Shown one piece after another: positions 55,254 through 64,000 of a stretch of DNA of 64,000 nucleotides. This stretch comes from Desulfosarcina ovata subsp. ovata (GTDB lineage Bacteria; Desulfobacterota; Desulfobacteria; Desulfobacterales; Desulfosarcinaceae). The first letter of the stretch is position 1, and every line of letters begins with the position of its first letter. The notes under the pieces are model-generated. The model saw only the letters and a list, made by a program, of their open reading frames with translations, was not told the origin of the DNA and made no database searches. The translations under genes were made by a program, and so were the position numbers. The stretch covers positions 7,131,501-7,195,500 of the forward strand of contig NZ_AP021879.1 of NCBI RefSeq assembly GCF_009689005.1, given 5' to 3'.

Positions 55254-57899
55254 TCATGGGCAGGCAACAAGAACGAACGGCGCCCAGTAAAAGGGATGGA
55301 TCAAGTCCTCGATCGAGCAACCTGCAGGGGGCGGTATGTTTTTTTTATTCATCCATTCTTTAAGGCGTTCGGGGTTCAGGAAGTCTCGTTTGGCCTGGGC
55401 TAACGCGTCGACCGGACGGGGGGTTTTCAATAACTCGTCGTAAAATCGCTGCATGAACAGGCGGGTCGTATCGGCGTTGACCGACCACAGGGTCGTAACG
55501 ACCTGTGGCGACAGATTTGACAGTGCGGCCGTGGAGATGCCGGAAACCGGATTCAAGGCGCCGGCCCTTGCCTTAAAGAGGTTGCAGGCACTGAATACGG
55601 CAAGATTCGCCTGGACCGGAGACAGCGCAATTTCAAGGGCAAAGATGTCCGCCCGGGGAAAGGCGAGAAAGTCAAACATGGGATCACTCTTGTCCCATAC
55701 CGCATGCGTTGAGATATGCAGGACTTCAAAACGATTGCCGCTGTTCAGAAAATCGCTGCCGTTTGGCGGAAACCCATTTTCAGGATGAATCTTCCAGCCT
55801 CTGCTCTGAAACATGGATCGTAAGGAGGTAATTTCTTCGCGTGAGGCTTCGATGGCATCGAGTCCCTCATGCATGAATTCAGTGGCGCCGATGACAAACG
55901 CGCTTTTTAATGGCCCGGTCGTTGATTGCCGCGCCATTCGGTCACTGAGGCCCAAAGCGTATTTGATCCCCCGGGGTTGGATCACGTATCGTCCATCGTT
56001 CTGCTTCAAGGCTTCGAAAGGGATGCCTAACAGGCTCAATATCGGCACGATGGTAACCTGGTTCGGCAGATTGCCCAGGGGCGTCCAGATCAGCTCACCC
56101 AGTTCCGTCATGTTTGGCTCGGCATCCGCCAACCCTGCACCCAGCAAATCGATTGTCCTTCCGACCAGGGCCTGAACCTTTTCGAGCGTCGCTTCCGCCA
56201 GTCGCACAATCCTGGGCTCATTTCCCTTTGTCATCACGGCAGCCGCAAGGGGTTCCGAAAGATCGAACTGCATATAGGCGACGATGGCCTCGTCCGGTCC
56301 CATCCCCTCCAGCAGGGACGCCCAGTCTGTTGGCAATTCAGCATTGGCCCGCAGCGATGCCAATGCCTCTCCTCCGTGAGCGGTAAGCGTTTTTTTGGAT
56401 CTGGCTTTCTCTTTGACGAACTGGGCATAGGGGCCGCCCTCCCACACCATGGGCGTGTTCTTCGAGGGCTCTCCCGCGAACACGAAGACGGTTTCACCCG
56501 GTTCGGCGCGGTTCAGTGTCGAGACGATCTTTTCCTCCGATGCACCGCGAAACGTATCCCGGATGACCCCCTTTCGGCGTGTTGCCTCGAGTTGTCCCCT
56601 GGCGTCGGCCAGTTTGACGGATGCTGCCGCCAGGTCGCGGACCATCTCATCCCGGTATCCCTGGGCCACCATGGCCCGGTAAAGCATTATCTCCCGGCGT
56701 ACCGGCCGCAGTTGCATGCGACTGCTGTGCAGGATCAAACGGCGCACCAGATCGGGTTGAAACGCTTGAATTTCATCTGTTGCCGAAAGGCATGCACGCA
56801 TCAGCAGGTTCCTGTACCCCTGGTAATGATCGCGATGATGGGCAAGGTAGCGTCCCAGGCCTTCGGTGCCGAGCTGGGCGGCCCTTGACTCGTGCACCTG
56901 GATGAGCTTTTTATAGACATCGGCCGCACTTATCATTGCCCGTGGCGACTTCTCAGCGGCCATGCCATCCGCCAACAGCGAAAGTGCCCGGACCGCCCCT
57001 TCTTCGCAATTCGATTGCCGGAAATTCGCCAGGGCTGACCGGCCTGACCGGACCGCCTGGCTGAATTGGCCCGTTGCGTGAGCCAGTTCGGCCTGGCGAA
57101 GTTTCTGCCACCCCTGAACCACTTTATCTGGACCATTAAGGAGGAGTTCCAGACCATACAGCTCGCTTGACAACCTTTCGGCCGATCGCAGGAATGCCGA
57201 TTGCCACGGTCGGTTCTGCTCCAGCAGGAGGACATCCGCTTCGGATATGGGAACGGCCTTGCCGGTCTGCGCTTTTTCATTTTCAAGGGCAAAGAGATGT
57301 TCTGGCAGTAGAAGCCCAAGCAGTGCCCGCCCCAGATCAACCGTTATCTGCTCGGTGGGGGCGGTTGAAAACCTTTTGTCGGCCGCTGCAGCCAGGCCGA
57401 TGTGTTTGATGAGTGCCCGAAAGCGGTAGTCTTTCGTCATTCGCTGGCAGTGTGTTTTCAGTCGTGCCGGAACAATGGCATTCGCATAATGGTCGGCAAG
57501 GGCGAAGGATGTGCACTCACTGACGACCTGGCCCTTTTCTCCGTAGACCTGAGCCCACGCCAACCCCCAGAGGGCGTTTGCGGCCGCTTTCAGGGATTCG
57601 GTGGATGCAAGCAGCCGCAGCATCATCAACTGGGAAAGCGCCTGGTCATTTCGGCCAAGCTGAATCAGAAGATTAGCCAACCCAAGGCGTTGCAGATCCG
57701 CTTGGGGGGTTGCTCCCGGTGCAGACTCACCGATAGCCAATTCCATTTTCGCGATAGCCTTCTCCAACCCGACATAGCTCTGCAAAGGCGCGAAAGCTTG
57801 ATCAACCGCTGCATCGTCAAGCGGCGTATCGACCTCGCCTGCTTGTCCCAGACCGCCAACGAGGGCCATGATCCACAGAAAAAAGAGAACGGATCGCAT
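55254..57899 (-). CDS. Secreted TPR-like/CHAT domain protein
   Basis: 881 residues. Signal peptide (residues 1-22, ending GLGQAGEVD), a long helical repeat region (30-500) and a C-terminal CHAT protease domain (640-881). The caspase-like dyad is in place: His732 (HISTHAVW) and Cys772 (LAVFSACN). CHAT proteases are relatives of separase and caspases. It is the last gene of the minus-strand operon with Sel1, membrane and FecR-like proteins. Substrate unknown. Its export suggests an envelope role, rather than the cytoplasmic role of CHAT proteases in CRISPR type III systems. Confidence 0.85.
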   Translation of the reverse strand: MRSVLFFLWIMALVGGLGQAGEVDTPLDDAAVDQAFAPLQSYVGLEKAIAKMELAIGESAPGATPQADLQRLGLANLLIQLGRNDQALSQLMMLRLLASTESLKAAANALWGLAWAQVYGEKGQVVSECTSFALADHYANAIVPARLKTHCQRMTKDYRFRALIKHIGLAAAADKRFSTAPTEQITVDLGRALLGLLLPEHLFALENEKAQTGKAVPISEADVLLLEQNRPWQSAFLRSAERLSSELYGLELLLNGPDKVVQGWQKLRQAELAHATGQFSQAVRSGRSALANFRQSNCEEGAVRALSLLADGMAAEKSPRAMISAADVYKKLIQVHESRAAQLGTEGLGRYLAHHRDHYQGYRNLLMRACLSATDEIQAFQPDLVRRLILHSSRMQLRPVRREIMLYRAMVAQGYRDEMVRDLAAASVKLADARGQLEATRRKGVIRDTFRGASEEKIVSTLNRAEPGETVFVFAGEPSKNTPMVWEGGPYAQFVKEKARSKKTLTAHGGEALASLRANAELPTDWASLLEGMGPDEAIVAYMQFDLSEPLAAAVMTKGNEPRIVRLAEATLEKVQALVGRTIDLLGAGLADAEPNMTELGELIWTPLGNLPNQVTIVPILSLLGIPFEALKQNDGRYVIQPRGIKYALGLSDRMARQSTTGPLKSAFVIGATEFMHEGLDAIEASREEITSLRSMFQSRGWKIHPENGFPPNGSDFLNSGNRFEVLHISTHAVWDKSDPMFDFLAFPRADIFALEIALSPVQANLAVFSACNLFKARAGALNPVSGISTAALSNLSPQVVTTLWSVNADTTRLFMQRFYDELLKTPRPVDALAQAKRDFLNPERLKEWMNKKNIPPPAGCSIEDLIHPFYWAPFVLVACP

Positions 57900-57904
57900 A
57901 TCGT

Positions 57905-58669
57905 TTAATCCATCAGCCCGATAACCATTAAAATGTCGGAATAGCCCAGCCAGGCCGGATATCCCGAAAAGGGAAAATCGCTGTCCACGATCCTGGCTCG
58001 GTCATCGTTGCCGGCCTCGCCGAGCAGCAGTTTCTGATCCCGCACCCAGGCATGCCGGCTATCGGCACGGATGCCTTGCAGCTTGCGCAAGGCTGAACCG
58101 ATCGTCTCCGGCGGATACGCCTGTAGTTCTCGCGGTAACGGGCGGTCCTTGAGCCGGCCATCGGCATAGTCCATGAGGCCATGCGTTCCGGCCTCGCGTT
58201 CGATCCAGAGGGATTGCCCATTCACGGTTTCGGGTGTCGTGGTGATGCAGCCATAGAGTGTCTTGACGCGGATTCCCGTGATCGGCGTGGCAGTGTCCGG
58301 GATTCGCAATTCGTTGCCGGAGCCTTTGAAATCGGCCACTTCGATAACCTTGCCGCGCCTGAGAAAAACGGTGTGGCCGTCGGGACAGGTCACCAGGTCA
58401 TCTGCACCGCGGCCGGGAATCCACTCAATGATAGCGCTGCTGTCCGCGCCTACAAGAAAGACGCGGGACAGGGTGTCGGACATTCCACTTTTCTGGGTGG
58501 ACTTGGCTACCGCATCGCTTAAGCGCCCCTCGTAGTGCCCAAAGGGTCTCATCCAGCTGAAGAGACGCTGCAGCATGGGTTCGTTGTCCTCCCCCAGACC
58601 AGCGAGGGGATGAAGCACACAGCCGATCAACAGCACCGACAAACCCAACCGGCGAACGGTCTTTTTCAT
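57905..58669 (-). CDS. FecR-like periplasmic protein
   Basis: 254 residues. Signal peptide (RLGLSVLLIGCVLHPLAGLG). A FecR-type beta segment: VFLVGADSSAIIEWIPG, then DGHTVFLRRGKVIEV, which resembles the FecR core usually reading sxaxlxfxdgtxlxlxxxs. The start at 58669 overlaps the upstream stop (ATGA). FecR-domain proteins are common partners of CHAT proteins in such operons. Assignment to FecR is by pattern only. Confidence 0.6.
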   Translation of the reverse strand: MKKTVRRLGLSVLLIGCVLHPLAGLGEDNEPMLQRLFSWMRPFGHYEGRLSDAVAKSTQKSGMSDTLSRVFLVGADSSAIIEWIPGRGADDLVTCPDGHTVFLRRGKVIEVADFKGSGNELRIPDTATPITGIRVKTLYGCITTTPETVNGQSLWIEREAGTHGLMDYADGRLKDRPLPRELQAYPPETIGSALRKLQGIRADSRHAWVRDQKLLLGEAGNDDRARIVDSDFPFSGYPAWLGYSDILMVIGLMD

Positions 58670-59613
58670 TCCTCGCACGCTCCTTTTTTGGCCGCCATCG
58701 TTTCATCACGGACGAGCGATTGCTTGACACCGATCCTCACTTGTTGCTGTCCGCTGCGCGAAATGACTTCCGTACGCATTTTATCCCGATTCCATATGAT
58801 CCAGCTGGATTTGGTGGCCTGGATCAGAAGATACGTGTTCCCGGTGTCCACGCCGCTCACCGTTACCAGCGGATAGTTCCGGGGGTGAACCAGCCGCCCG
58901 TAGACGGCGGGCAGCATGCCGATCGACAGCAACAGCAATATCCCCATGATGACGTTGCCGATTTTTAGGTAAAAAGCGGCGTGGAGACGTCCGGTTCGGA
59001 TGGTAACCACCAGCAGGGCCACGAAGAGCAGCAGTCGATGACCAATTTTTTGATAGGCCGTGTTGGGGGCGAGCAGGATCGGTTTCAAGAAGCCGGGAAT
59101 GCATGCGCCGGGGTGGAGCAGATCGTTGGCGGACAGCAGAATCGCCATCGCTTCCAAAACAAACGTGCCGATCAGGATCCCGGCGAGTCCGGCCACGAGT
59201 TGAACCCCGATCAGCGCGTTGCGGGGCCCGTTTTCTCTTTTAAAGGTAATTTTGGACAGCCCCCGGGACAGCCATCGGTCCGGTGCCCAGATCAGCGTGA
59301 CGCAGAGCAGCAGCACGATTGAATAGACCGCTGAATTTCCCTCAGCCAGGGGATTTACCAGGTCGAAAAGCCAGAAAAGCGAGTGAAACAGAAATCGCCC
59401 GCCTTCTTCCACAAGCAGGCCGGATTCCTGGGGGAGCCCGTTCCAGATCCCCCAGAAGGTGTAGTGCGATCGAAGCACCAGAAAGCCGATGCCATACAAC
59501 AGGCTGCTCAGGCCGGCGATAGCGAACAAACCGCCCAGCAACCGCAGCGGCCACCAGGTCAAAAGATCCGATTTCAATCCGCCTGCAACGACGTTTTCCG
59601 ATTCGCTGAGCAT
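58666..59613 (-). CDS. Unknown multipass membrane protein
   Basis: 315 residues, not recognised. Five or six transmembrane segments (about 25-45, 70-90, 98-115, 140-165, 195-210, 222-245) and a C-terminal soluble domain of 70 residues (YPLVTVSGVDTGNTYLLIQA). Ten bases separate it from the Sel1 gene stop. Coupled to the FecR-like gene. It probably anchors the CHAT/FecR system in the membrane. Confidence 0.7.
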   Translation of the reverse strand: MLSESENVVAGGLKSDLLTWWPLRLLGGLFAIAGLSSLLYGIGFLVLRSHYTFWGIWNGLPQESGLLVEEGGRFLFHSLFWLFDLVNPLAEGNSAVYSIVLLLCVTLIWAPDRWLSRGLSKITFKRENGPRNALIGVQLVAGLAGILIGTFVLEAMAILLSANDLLHPGACIPGFLKPILLAPNTAYQKIGHRLLLFVALLVVTIRTGRLHAAFYLKIGNVIMGILLLLSIGMLPAVYGRLVHPRNYPLVTVSGVDTGNTYLLIQATKSSWIIWNRDKMRTEVISRSGQQQVRIGVKQSLVRDETMAAKKGACEE

Positions 59614-59623
59614 TGCCGGTCGC

Positions 59624-60754
59624 CTAATCGTCGGGTTGCGATTGATTATCCGCCATCCAGCGTTCTGCCATCTGCCGGGCCCTTGTGATATCCTCCGGTT
59701 TCATCTGGCCGGCGATGAAATCACGATTCTGCGCGGCTTTGCGATGCCCGTTGGTGCCGGCGATGTGGCACCATTTGTAGGCCATCACCTCGTCGCGTGG
59801 TACACCGTCACCGGCGCTGTACATATGGCAGGTATTGTATTGGGCTTCGATATGCCCCCCTTCGGCTGCCCGCAGGAACCATCGGAACGCCTCCGGCGGG
59901 TTGTGCAGATTGTTTTGACCGATATACAGCTGGGCCAGATTATTCTGCGCGGCAGTAAATCCCTGCTCAGCCGCCTTTTTCAGCCAGACTTCACTCTCTT
60001 CGTAGCGATGTTGAACCAGACACATGGTTCCCAGATTGAACTGGGCCGGTACATAGCCTTTCACCGCAGCCCTTTGGTAATTGGCTTCGGCGGCAGCCAG
60101 GTCCTGGGCGCATCCCTCCCCGTATCGGTACATGAATCCAAGCATGGTCAGGGCCTGCAGATTGCCCTGGTCCGCATATCGTCGAAGCGGGGGCAGAATC
60201 GCTTCATACTGTTTGCGGGCAGCCTGTTCCTTGATGGTGGCCCACTGGGCATGTTCCTTTTTCGCCAGATCTGTCAGCGCAGTATCCGCGTAGACGACCC
60301 AGAGGACCCCGCCGGAATGACACTTTACCGAAATCCAGCGGCTGCCCCTGTTATGTTTGATCTTATACCCCGGAGGATCTTCCAGCCGGTAAGCTTCGGC
60401 AGCGTATGCATCGCCCACATACTTCCTGGCGATCCCTGAGAACAACGTGTCCGCCCAGCGGCGGCATTCGTCACCGTCACCGATTTCGTCCTGGGCCACG
60501 ATGGCATAAATCCGATATGTCATCGGTGTGACGAAAACCTTGAAATCCGAAAGCACGGGCAGGGTCGCCGGCGGTGGATAATCGAAAGCGAACAGCGTAT
60601 CCGAACTGCTCATGCCGGTTGCTTCGGCCGGATCGAATACCGCACCGAGGGTCTGGCCAAAGGCCGCCACAATCGGTTGGTTCCCGGCACGGCAGGAAGC
60701 ATCCGATTGGATCAGAACCAGACAGGAAATCAAGATGATTTTACGAAAGGTCAC
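59624..60754 (-). CDS. Sel1-repeat periplasmic protein
   Basis: 376 residues from a GTG at 60754, preceded by GGGGGGAG; this start gives a clean signal peptide (FRKIILISCLVLIQSDASC). The middle part is unassigned (about 30-190). Five Sel1/TPR-like repeats follow at about 195-360 (e.g. ALTMLGFMYRYGEGCAQDLAAA, here LGFMYRYGEGCAQDL; AQYNTCHMYSAGDGVPRDEV). Such repeats bind proteins. First gene of the CHAT operon. Confidence 0.8.
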   Translation of the reverse strand: MTFRKIILISCLVLIQSDASCRAGNQPIVAAFGQTLGAVFDPAEATGMSSSDTLFAFDYPPPATLPVLSDFKVFVTPMTYRIYAIVAQDEIGDGDECRRWADTLFSGIARKYVGDAYAAEAYRLEDPPGYKIKHNRGSRWISVKCHSGGVLWVVYADTALTDLAKKEHAQWATIKEQAARKQYEAILPPLRRYADQGNLQALTMLGFMYRYGEGCAQDLAAAEANYQRAAVKGYVPAQFNLGTMCLVQHRYEESEVWLKKAAEQGFTAAQNNLAQLYIGQNNLHNPPEAFRWFLRAAEGGHIEAQYNTCHMYSAGDGVPRDEVMAYKWCHIAGTNGHRKAAQNRDFIAGQMKPEDITRARQMAERWMADNQSQPDD

Positions 60755-61034
60755 TGCTCCCCCCTTCGGTTCCAATGGATGAAAGGGCTCTTCAGGAACA
60801 ATCGCAGTTAAACGATATCTGTGCAAATATGAGAGCGGAAGCTTTTTTATGAAATTGAATTGACTGAATCGTAATCGGGACTCACCGGATTTGTCAATCC
60901 AAAAGGGGATAGGGACTTTCGAAAGATTCTGCCACCGGCATAGGGTTGATATGCCGAACCAATGAGGGTGTTTTACCGGGGCCGACAGTTGCCTGTGCGA
61001 TTTTGGTGTCCGGATCACGGATCGGTGGCAGCCT

Positions 61035-61508
61035 TCAGCGCCGTCGATAAAGAAGAATCCCGCGGTAAACCAGAATATACCCCCCCACCGCCAGGGGAAT
61101 GGCGAGAATAATACCGCCGATGGAAAGATCGGCCAGGACCCGCGGCGATTGGGTGATCAGTTCCAGCATGCCCGATGCATCCAGATGGGCCGGCCACCGG
61201 GCACCTTCCGAAAATCCCACCAGGCGTATGCCGACCCAGTAGTTGAGCGGATAGATCAGCGGTGCCGTCACCACGTTGGTGATGTTCACCCCGGCGATGG
61301 CACTGATTCTGCTCCATCCCAGAAGGGATGCCAGACCCAGTGACAAAAAGACGTGCGTTCCCCAGAACGGCGTCATGCCGATCATGATGCCAAGGGAAAA
61401 CCCCAGGGCGATTTCACGGGGTGCCCCCTGGATGCGGGTGAGGCGGCGCCAGATGCGGATGCGTATCGATTGAGCGGATGTGGATGTGGACAGTTTCTTC
61501 AATACCAT
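61035..61508 (-). CDS. DUF2062 membrane protein
   Basis: 157 residues. DUF2062 pattern: PREIALGFSLGIMIGMTPFWG, then ASLLGWSRISAIAGVNITNV, PLIYPLNYWVG. Three helices. Function unknown; often near lipid or cell-envelope genes. It starts directly after the stop of the Lgt-like gene. Confidence 0.85.
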   Translation of the reverse strand: MVLKKLSTSTSAQSIRIRIWRRLTRIQGAPREIALGFSLGIMIGMTPFWGTHVFLSLGLASLLGWSRISAIAGVNITNVVTAPLIYPLNYWVGIRLVGFSEGARWPAHLDASGMLELITQSPRVLADLSIGGIILAIPLAVGGYILVYRGILLYRRR

Positions 61509-62561
61509 TCATATGCGGTCCCGGTTCACGTGGAACGTCAGCCCCGATCCGGTCACTTCACTTAGGCCGGTTTTTACGAACATGATGATCCACAGCACTT
61601 GCAGGAAAAGGATCATTGCCGGGTTCCAGAGCTGCCGGAGTCCGGCCAGCAGGTCCGGTTGCCGGCCACCGACGAATGGGAAGAGAAGCGGAATCATCAG
61701 GCCGTAGGGAATGGTTATCAGGCTCATGATCTGATAGACGCTGATCTTCCGGTCGCCGCGGTAGTCCGCACGCAGAAATTCGGACACGAATCGCCACCCC
61801 TGGGTCACCAGCAGGCAGAGGAAAAAGGCCCACGCATACCGGCCGTGCAGAAACAGAAGCGACCCGGCCAGGGCGCTGGTCGTGTAAAGCACGGCGGTGA
61901 GGGCCTGGACGGCGAAGATCGGCTGCCCTTCCAACTGGTGGGCATAGGCGATTTTTTTGGTGCCGCCGCTATAGGTGAACGTGGCCCATGAGAGATAGCG
62001 CTTCACCAGCGGCGGGGTGGCCGCAATGGGCCTGCCGTAGCAACATCCATAGCTGATGCAGGCCAGGCGGCCGATGCCTTCGCCCAGGGCGTAGCCCACC
62101 ATCAAGGCCGCGACCACGGCCATGCTTTCAAATCGGATCGCCATCCAGCGGCCGGCGATCGCTTCCATGAGCAACACCAGCCAGGGCGCGGCCACAATGC
62201 CCACAAACGATGCGGCGCCCACGCTGAGGGTGTGGGGTTTTTTCTCAACCCAGCGGGCGATAATGCGCGATGCCGGCAGGCAGCATCCCAGCAGCGTTGC
62301 CATCACGGCGGCAAAGACGCCCGGCGCGACACCCGATGCGCCGGTGAGCACCAGGACCAGGGCAACGGCAGCCCCGAGCGCCATGGCGTTGAACAGGCCG
62401 TAGTAGGTCAGGTTGAGACCCTGCCACGATCCGTCGGCCCGTTTTTTCACGGGAATGGCGCAGATGATCTGCCAGCGTTCCCCGGGCAGTACTTTAAAGG
62501 CCCAGCCGTAGACCATGGCCAGGATAATGGCCAGCGTACTCATGAAAAGCCAGTTTGTCAT
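61509..62561 (-). CDS. Lgt-like (prolipoprotein diacylglyceryl transferase family) membrane protein
   Basis: 350 residues, seven to eight transmembrane helices. Lgt family features: GRLACISYGCCYGRP (the position of the GRxGNFxNGE signature) and the C-terminal RFVSEFLRADYRGD, plus QPIFAVQALTAVLYT. The GRIGNF-like box is divergent (cysteine rich), so it is probably an Lgt paralogue with another substrate. Sits between psd and DUF2062. AAGGAACC precedes the start. Confidence 0.75.
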   Translation of the reverse strand: MTNWLFMSTLAIILAMVYGWAFKVLPGERWQIICAIPVKKRADGSWQGLNLTYYGLFNAMALGAAVALVLVLTGASGVAPGVFAAVMATLLGCCLPASRIIARWVEKKPHTLSVGAASFVGIVAAPWLVLLMEAIAGRWMAIRFESMAVVAALMVGYALGEGIGRLACISYGCCYGRPIAATPPLVKRYLSWATFTYSGGTKKIAYAHQLEGQPIFAVQALTAVLYTTSALAGSLLFLHGRYAWAFFLCLLVTQGWRFVSEFLRADYRGDRKISVYQIMSLITIPYGLMIPLLFPFVGGRQPDLLAGLRQLWNPAMILFLQVLWIIMFVKTGLSEVTGSGLTFHVNRDRI

Positions 62562-62577
62562 TGATTCGGTTCCTTTT

Positions 62578-63585
62578 TCAGGCCTTGCGTCCGATCTCCG
62601 AGCGCACCCTGACGTCGGTCTCCACCAGGGGGGCCTGGAAGTTCAGCGTGTAGCGGCTGGTGACGTCACGGCGCCGCATGTTGGCCAGGATGTCTTTGGA
62701 AAAGATCACGCGCTGCCGCTCGAAAATCAGGATGTCAACGCTGCTGCCCGGCCGGTAGAGACTCTTGGGGCAGCCGCGCTTGACGAACATGCCGGCTGCC
62801 AGATCCAGCGGATCATCGTAGCGGATCGTGCTGTAGCACTGGACGATATCGCCGATCATCATGGCCACCACCTCGATCATGGCCACCTGTCCGATGCCGG
62901 TTCCGCCGGGAACGTCCGTATCGATAATGGTGACCACGCGCCGGTTTTTCGAAAAAGGCGTTACCATGGAGACCACCGCGCCGGGGTTGCACGAATGGCA
63001 ACGGCCGTCAATGGTGTAAATGTCGCGGATGATTCCGGCCACGGGCGTGTGGTTGTAGTGGTATTTGTCCGGGGTCAGCCGGAAAAGGGCAAAATCGCCA
63101 CCGTCAAAGGCATCGATCCATTGCGTTTTCTCCTCTCCCAGCAGCTCTGTGAAAGAGAAGAACTTCTCCTTTAGGAAAAGCGTATGCGGACGGTCGAAGG
63201 AGCCCACCAGTACGCGGGCATCGGCAGGGGAGACGATCCGTTCCGGCGCCTGGGGCATGGGACGGCAGGTCCAGTAACGGATCCGGCGTTCGAACAGTTT
63301 GCGCGGGGAATCCAGGCTGTCCGGAGCGTCCAGGCATTCGTCCAGGTCGATGCCCATCCGGCGGATACGTTGCAGCCGTCGGGAACCGTTGATGCCCAGG
63401 GAGAAGTCAAAATTGAGAAAACCGAGCAGGGCCGACATGCGCCGCGACGTGGCGGCCCGGAACAAAAGGGAGGGGTTTTCGCGTGCCCCGGCGTACAGGC
63501 GATGGATCAGGGGATCGGCGATCAATCGCTCGGTGGTCACGCCGGCCGTTTGGCGGTCAATGTACTGGTGGGGTGTCGGTTGCAT
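62578..63585 (-). CDS. psd: Phosphatidylserine decarboxylase family protein
   Basis: 335 residues. Contains PSD blocks: IVSPADARVLVGSF, GGDFALFRLTPDKYHYNHTPVAG (quoted in part: RLTPDKYHYNHTP with the catalytic His), and the self-cleavage region RGCPKSLYRPGSSVDIL with the pyruvoyl site at Gly280-Ser281. The site reads GSS rather than the common LGST. It would convert phosphatidylserine to phosphatidylethanolamine. Start 63585 or 63603; both overlap the upstream gene. Operon with Lgt-like and DUF2062 genes downstream. Confidence 0.85.
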   Translation of the reverse strand: MQPTPHQYIDRQTAGVTTERLIADPLIHRLYAGARENPSLLFRAATSRRMSALLGFLNFDFSLGINGSRRLQRIRRMGIDLDECLDAPDSLDSPRKLFERRIRYWTCRPMPQAPERIVSPADARVLVGSFDRPHTLFLKEKFFSFTELLGEEKTQWIDAFDGGDFALFRLTPDKYHYNHTPVAGIIRDIYTIDGRCHSCNPGAVVSMVTPFSKNRRVVTIIDTDVPGGTGIGQVAMIEVVAMMIGDIVQCYSTIRYDDPLDLAAGMFVKRGCPKSLYRPGSSVDILIFERQRVIFSKDILANMRRRDVTSRYTLNFQAPLVETDVRVRSEIGRKA

Positions 63586-64000
63586 GGTCAGGCAAAACTC
63601 CATCGTTGGGTGAACCGGACCGGGGGTTCCGTTTCATGTGGGTGAGGGTCAGCAGCATCAGGTGGATCAACCGGGCCAGGGCCGGCGTCGTAAGGGCCTC
63701 GTTCACCACGGCGGATCGACGGTTGCGGATCTCGGTGGCTGCATCTTTTCCCCCAAGGACCGAAAAAAGGGCCTGATTGTAAATCCCCCGGCGCCAGGTG
63801 GACATTCCGTCGAGGTGACGGACCTGCTCGGTCCACACGTCCAATGCCTGTTCGATCTGCTCTTTTTTCAGATCTTCGCGGTAGAACTTCTCTGCGGCGC
63901 TGTTGAATTCATCACTGGACAGGGCCATGGGGGCTGCGGCACCGGCATTGTCGCAGATCCGCCGCGTCAACCGGCCGGCTGCCGTATGGCAACCCTTTCC
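63557..64000 (-). CDS. Unidentified protein, 5' partial
   Basis: The frame is open to the window end and stops at 63557. The visible 147 residues are mainly helical (EFNSAAEKFYREDLKKEQIE, ALARLIHLMLLTLTHMKRNP). Start lies outside the window; a TTG at 63970 is unlikely to be the real start. It overlaps psd by 29 bases or more, so it is in the same operon. No family recognised. Confidence 0.55.
   Translation of the reverse strand, partial: GKGCHTAAGRLTRRICDNAGAAAPMALSSDEFNSAAEKFYREDLKKEQIEQALDVWTEQVRHLDGMSTWRRGIYNQALFSVLGGKDAATEIRNRRSAVVNEALTTPALARLIHLMLLTLTHMKRNPRSGSPNDGVLPDHATDTPPVH

Overview
The window looks like a chromosomal segment of a strictly anaerobic, respiratory proteobacterium, most likely a sulfate reducer of the Desulfobacterota (Desulfobacterales type). 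The reasons are an LdhH/LutC-type lactate oxidation pair, a giant 2-hydroxyacyl-CoA dehydratase activase, a molybdopterin oxidoreductase operon with many ferredoxin-like proteins, a UPF0182 protein, and a very heavy load of insertion sequences and REP-associated transposases. No species can be named from the sequence alone, and no rRNA or tRNA gene was seen.

Layout. 1-3440: a REP-associated tyrosine transposase has cut off the 3' end of an LdhH-like lactate dehydrogenase gene; the LutC-like partner upstream is intact. 4000-6710: three small cassettes in one orientation (hicAB, an unknown gene, a DUF6236 gene), each followed by an attC-like hairpin, which suggests an integron cassette cluster without an integrase. 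6850-10955: an IS91-type element with its tyrosine recombinase, broken by an IS that itself carries a second IS with a clean 9-bp target duplication. 10955-12450: a truncated zinc-ribbon protein and a hairpin-rich spacer with four 18-nt repeats, three of them at exact 61-bp spacing, like a decayed type I-E CRISPR array.

12625-26160: two minus-strand operons. One couples a membrane/HD protein to the giant CoA-dehydratase activase. The other is tetR-tolC-mfp-patatin-small membrane protein-RND pump, with a palindromic operator in front. 26400-36000: an accessory region of IS fragments, with a tandem duplication of a ParE-type toxin-antitoxin plus XRE regulator (later split by a 1762-bp IS), a truncated CHC2-primase gene, a 2-kb IS and a recombinase remnant.

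36100-44412: polyphosphate:AMP phosphotransferase, a PRC-barrel protein, an MprF-like lysyl-lipid synthase/flippase and a UPF0182 membrane protein, with gene remnants (MFS transporter, MtfA peptidase) between them. 44451-45757: four tandem units of 305-329 bp whose lengths differ by multiples of 6 through a CGAAAT hexamer tract. 45884-47704: a PAS-PAS sigma-54 activator, followed by a hairpin element and an IS. 49997-55210: a translationally coupled operon of exported molybdopterin oxidoreductase, four-cluster ferredoxin, TorD chaperone and a polyferredoxin with an MvhD-like core, but no membrane anchor. 55254-60754 (minus): Sel1-repeat protein, membrane protein, FecR-like protein and a secreted CHAT (caspase-like) protein in one operon. 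61035-64000 (minus): an unidentified partial gene, a phosphatidylserine decarboxylase, an Lgt-like membrane protein and a DUF2062 protein.

The most interesting leads are the cassette cluster, the hexamer-modulated 323-bp repeat array, the Sel1-FecR-CHAT operon and the anchorless molybdoenzyme operon with unusual cysteine spacing.
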